This document shows positions 33,717 through 34,164 of a stretch of 34,164 nucleotides of DNA, one piece after another. The stretch lies in contig NC_010510.1 in the NCBI RefSeq assembly GCF_000019725.1, forward strand, positions 552,001-586,164. Reading direction: 5' to 3'. The notes beneath the pieces are model-generated. The model saw only the letters and a program-made list of their open reading frames with translations. It made no database searches and was not told the DNA's origin. How positions within the stretch are numbered: the stretch's first letter is position 1; each line of letters begins with the position of its first letter. This DNA is from Methylobacterium radiotolerans JCM 2831 (lineage in GTDB: Bacteria > Pseudomonadota > Alphaproteobacteria > Rhizobiales > Beijerinckiaceae). Both the position numbers and the translations under genes were made by a program.

Positions 33717-33748
33717 AGGAGCCTCCGGGACTTCCCGGAGTTGCTCCT
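33717..33748. terminator. composite hairpin after the small membrane peptide gene
   Basis: An outer stem AGGAGC/GCTCCT and an inner stem CTCCGGGA/TCCCGGAG are stacked, with only a two-base bulge (TT) between them on the 3' side. No T-run follows. It is probably a terminator for the small gene. Confidence 0.5.
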
Positions 33749-33877
33749 GTCAGTGGTCCACCTCCGACGCGCGCTCGCGAGCCGTGGCGGCCGGGTCAGA
33801 ATTTGCGAGGCGTTGAGCCGCCCTGAGCCGCATCGGCACGATCGTCGCTGTCGGGGTGCCTCCGGTCCCGGGCGCCC

Positions 33878-34164
33878 TCACGGCCCTCGGCCAGGGTCGG
33901 AACGGCGAGGCCTTCCGGCACGCCGGACGCAGGTGCGCCACCGCGTCCAGAGTCTCGTCACCGGAATGGGGCGGAAGTCGGCTCTCGGATTGAGCGAGAG
34001 CGCTTCTCGCGTGCGGCAATCGACGACCGTCGGGATCCGGAGCGGACGCCCGTCGAACGGGCGGACCTGAAGTCCATCACCCAGACCACGTCGGGGCCGC
34101 CGGATCTCCGGCAGACCGCGTCCGCCATCGCACCGCTCCCCGCCTGCCGCAGGGCGGAAGCGAT
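33878..34164 (-). pseudogene. IS3-type transposase (DDE/rve core) remnant, frameshifted, runs off window
   Basis: From the right edge a - strand frame reads GGPDVVWVMDF, the first catalytic Asp region of IS3-type integrase cores. One base is then missing (near 34066), and the next frame continues VRPFDGRPLRIPTVDCRTRE, ALSLNPRADF and AGRPRRSDPGRGP before TGA 33878. Order and spacing match the first and second Asp regions of the rve domain, although the second is degraded. Terminal inverted repeats are not in view. A perfect 7-bp hairpin (34044-34060) lies within it. Confidence 0.6.

Noticed and set aside
34044..34060. 7-bp hairpin CGCCCGT-CGA-ACGGGCG
   Set aside because: It lies within the transposase remnant's coding sequence and is probably incidental.

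Overview
The window is about 34 kb of very GC-rich DNA. Its gene content points to an alphaproteobacterium of the order Hyphomicrobiales, most likely Methylobacterium/Methylorubrum. This is inferred from family content (HWE-type histidine kinases, a CheB-CheR fused sensor kinase, DUF6894, a TIGR02300/FYDLN-acid protein, many short secreted proteins of restricted distribution) and strong G/C third-position bias. No rRNA, tRNA, CRISPR array or intact mobile element was recognised.

Left part (1-4.5 kb): the end of a stand-alone CheB-like methylesterase, then a large CheB-CheR-PAS-PAS-HWE histidine kinase and a single-domain response regulator, all on +. From 4.7 to 8.1 kb lie a DUF6894 protein, a frameshifted PAS-kinase remnant, a small ORF behind palindromes, an orphan CyoD (quinol oxidase subunit IV) ORF fused in frame to an ABC-ATPase remnant, and a hemerythrin-like membrane protein.

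Middle (8.7-18.5 kb): mostly small genes. They include hypotheticals, a cold-shock protein, a spermidine-synthase-like methyltransferase fold protein, a TIGR02300 acidic protein, a run of short exported proteins (Gly/Tyr/Arg-rich, phospholipase A2-like and others), a PAS protein, a Pro-rich lipoprotein with a textbook Shine-Dalgarno, and a DUF2867 protein. Several genes start at TTG or GTG that only the ribosome binding site reveals.

19.1-23.0 kb holds a complete Fe(III) ABC importer in the order ATPase, binding protein, permease, with an AT-rich promoter-like stretch containing an Irr/ICE-like palindrome inside the cluster. A frameshifted HWE-kinase remnant follows.

23.8-31.3 kb is the most interesting region. 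A type I secretion operon on the - strand encodes an 869-residue module-repeat protein with no signal peptide, then (after a 12-bp hairpin) a PrtD-type ABC exporter ATPase and an HlyD-type adaptor overlapping by ATGA. Divergent from it is a GH16 glycanase without signal peptide and with a DUF5648-like C-terminus, resembling the ExsH/PrsDE arrangement of rhizobia. Both divergent genes carry GTACAATT shortly upstream. I propose a secreted matrix or biofilm system with a non-RTX repeat substrate.

The right end has a YihY/BrkB membrane protein, a frameshifted MmgE/PrpD remnant, a 45-residue membrane peptide behind an 11-bp hairpin, and a frameshifted IS3-type transposase remnant at the edge. At least five decayed genes make this look like an accessory, actively eroding region.
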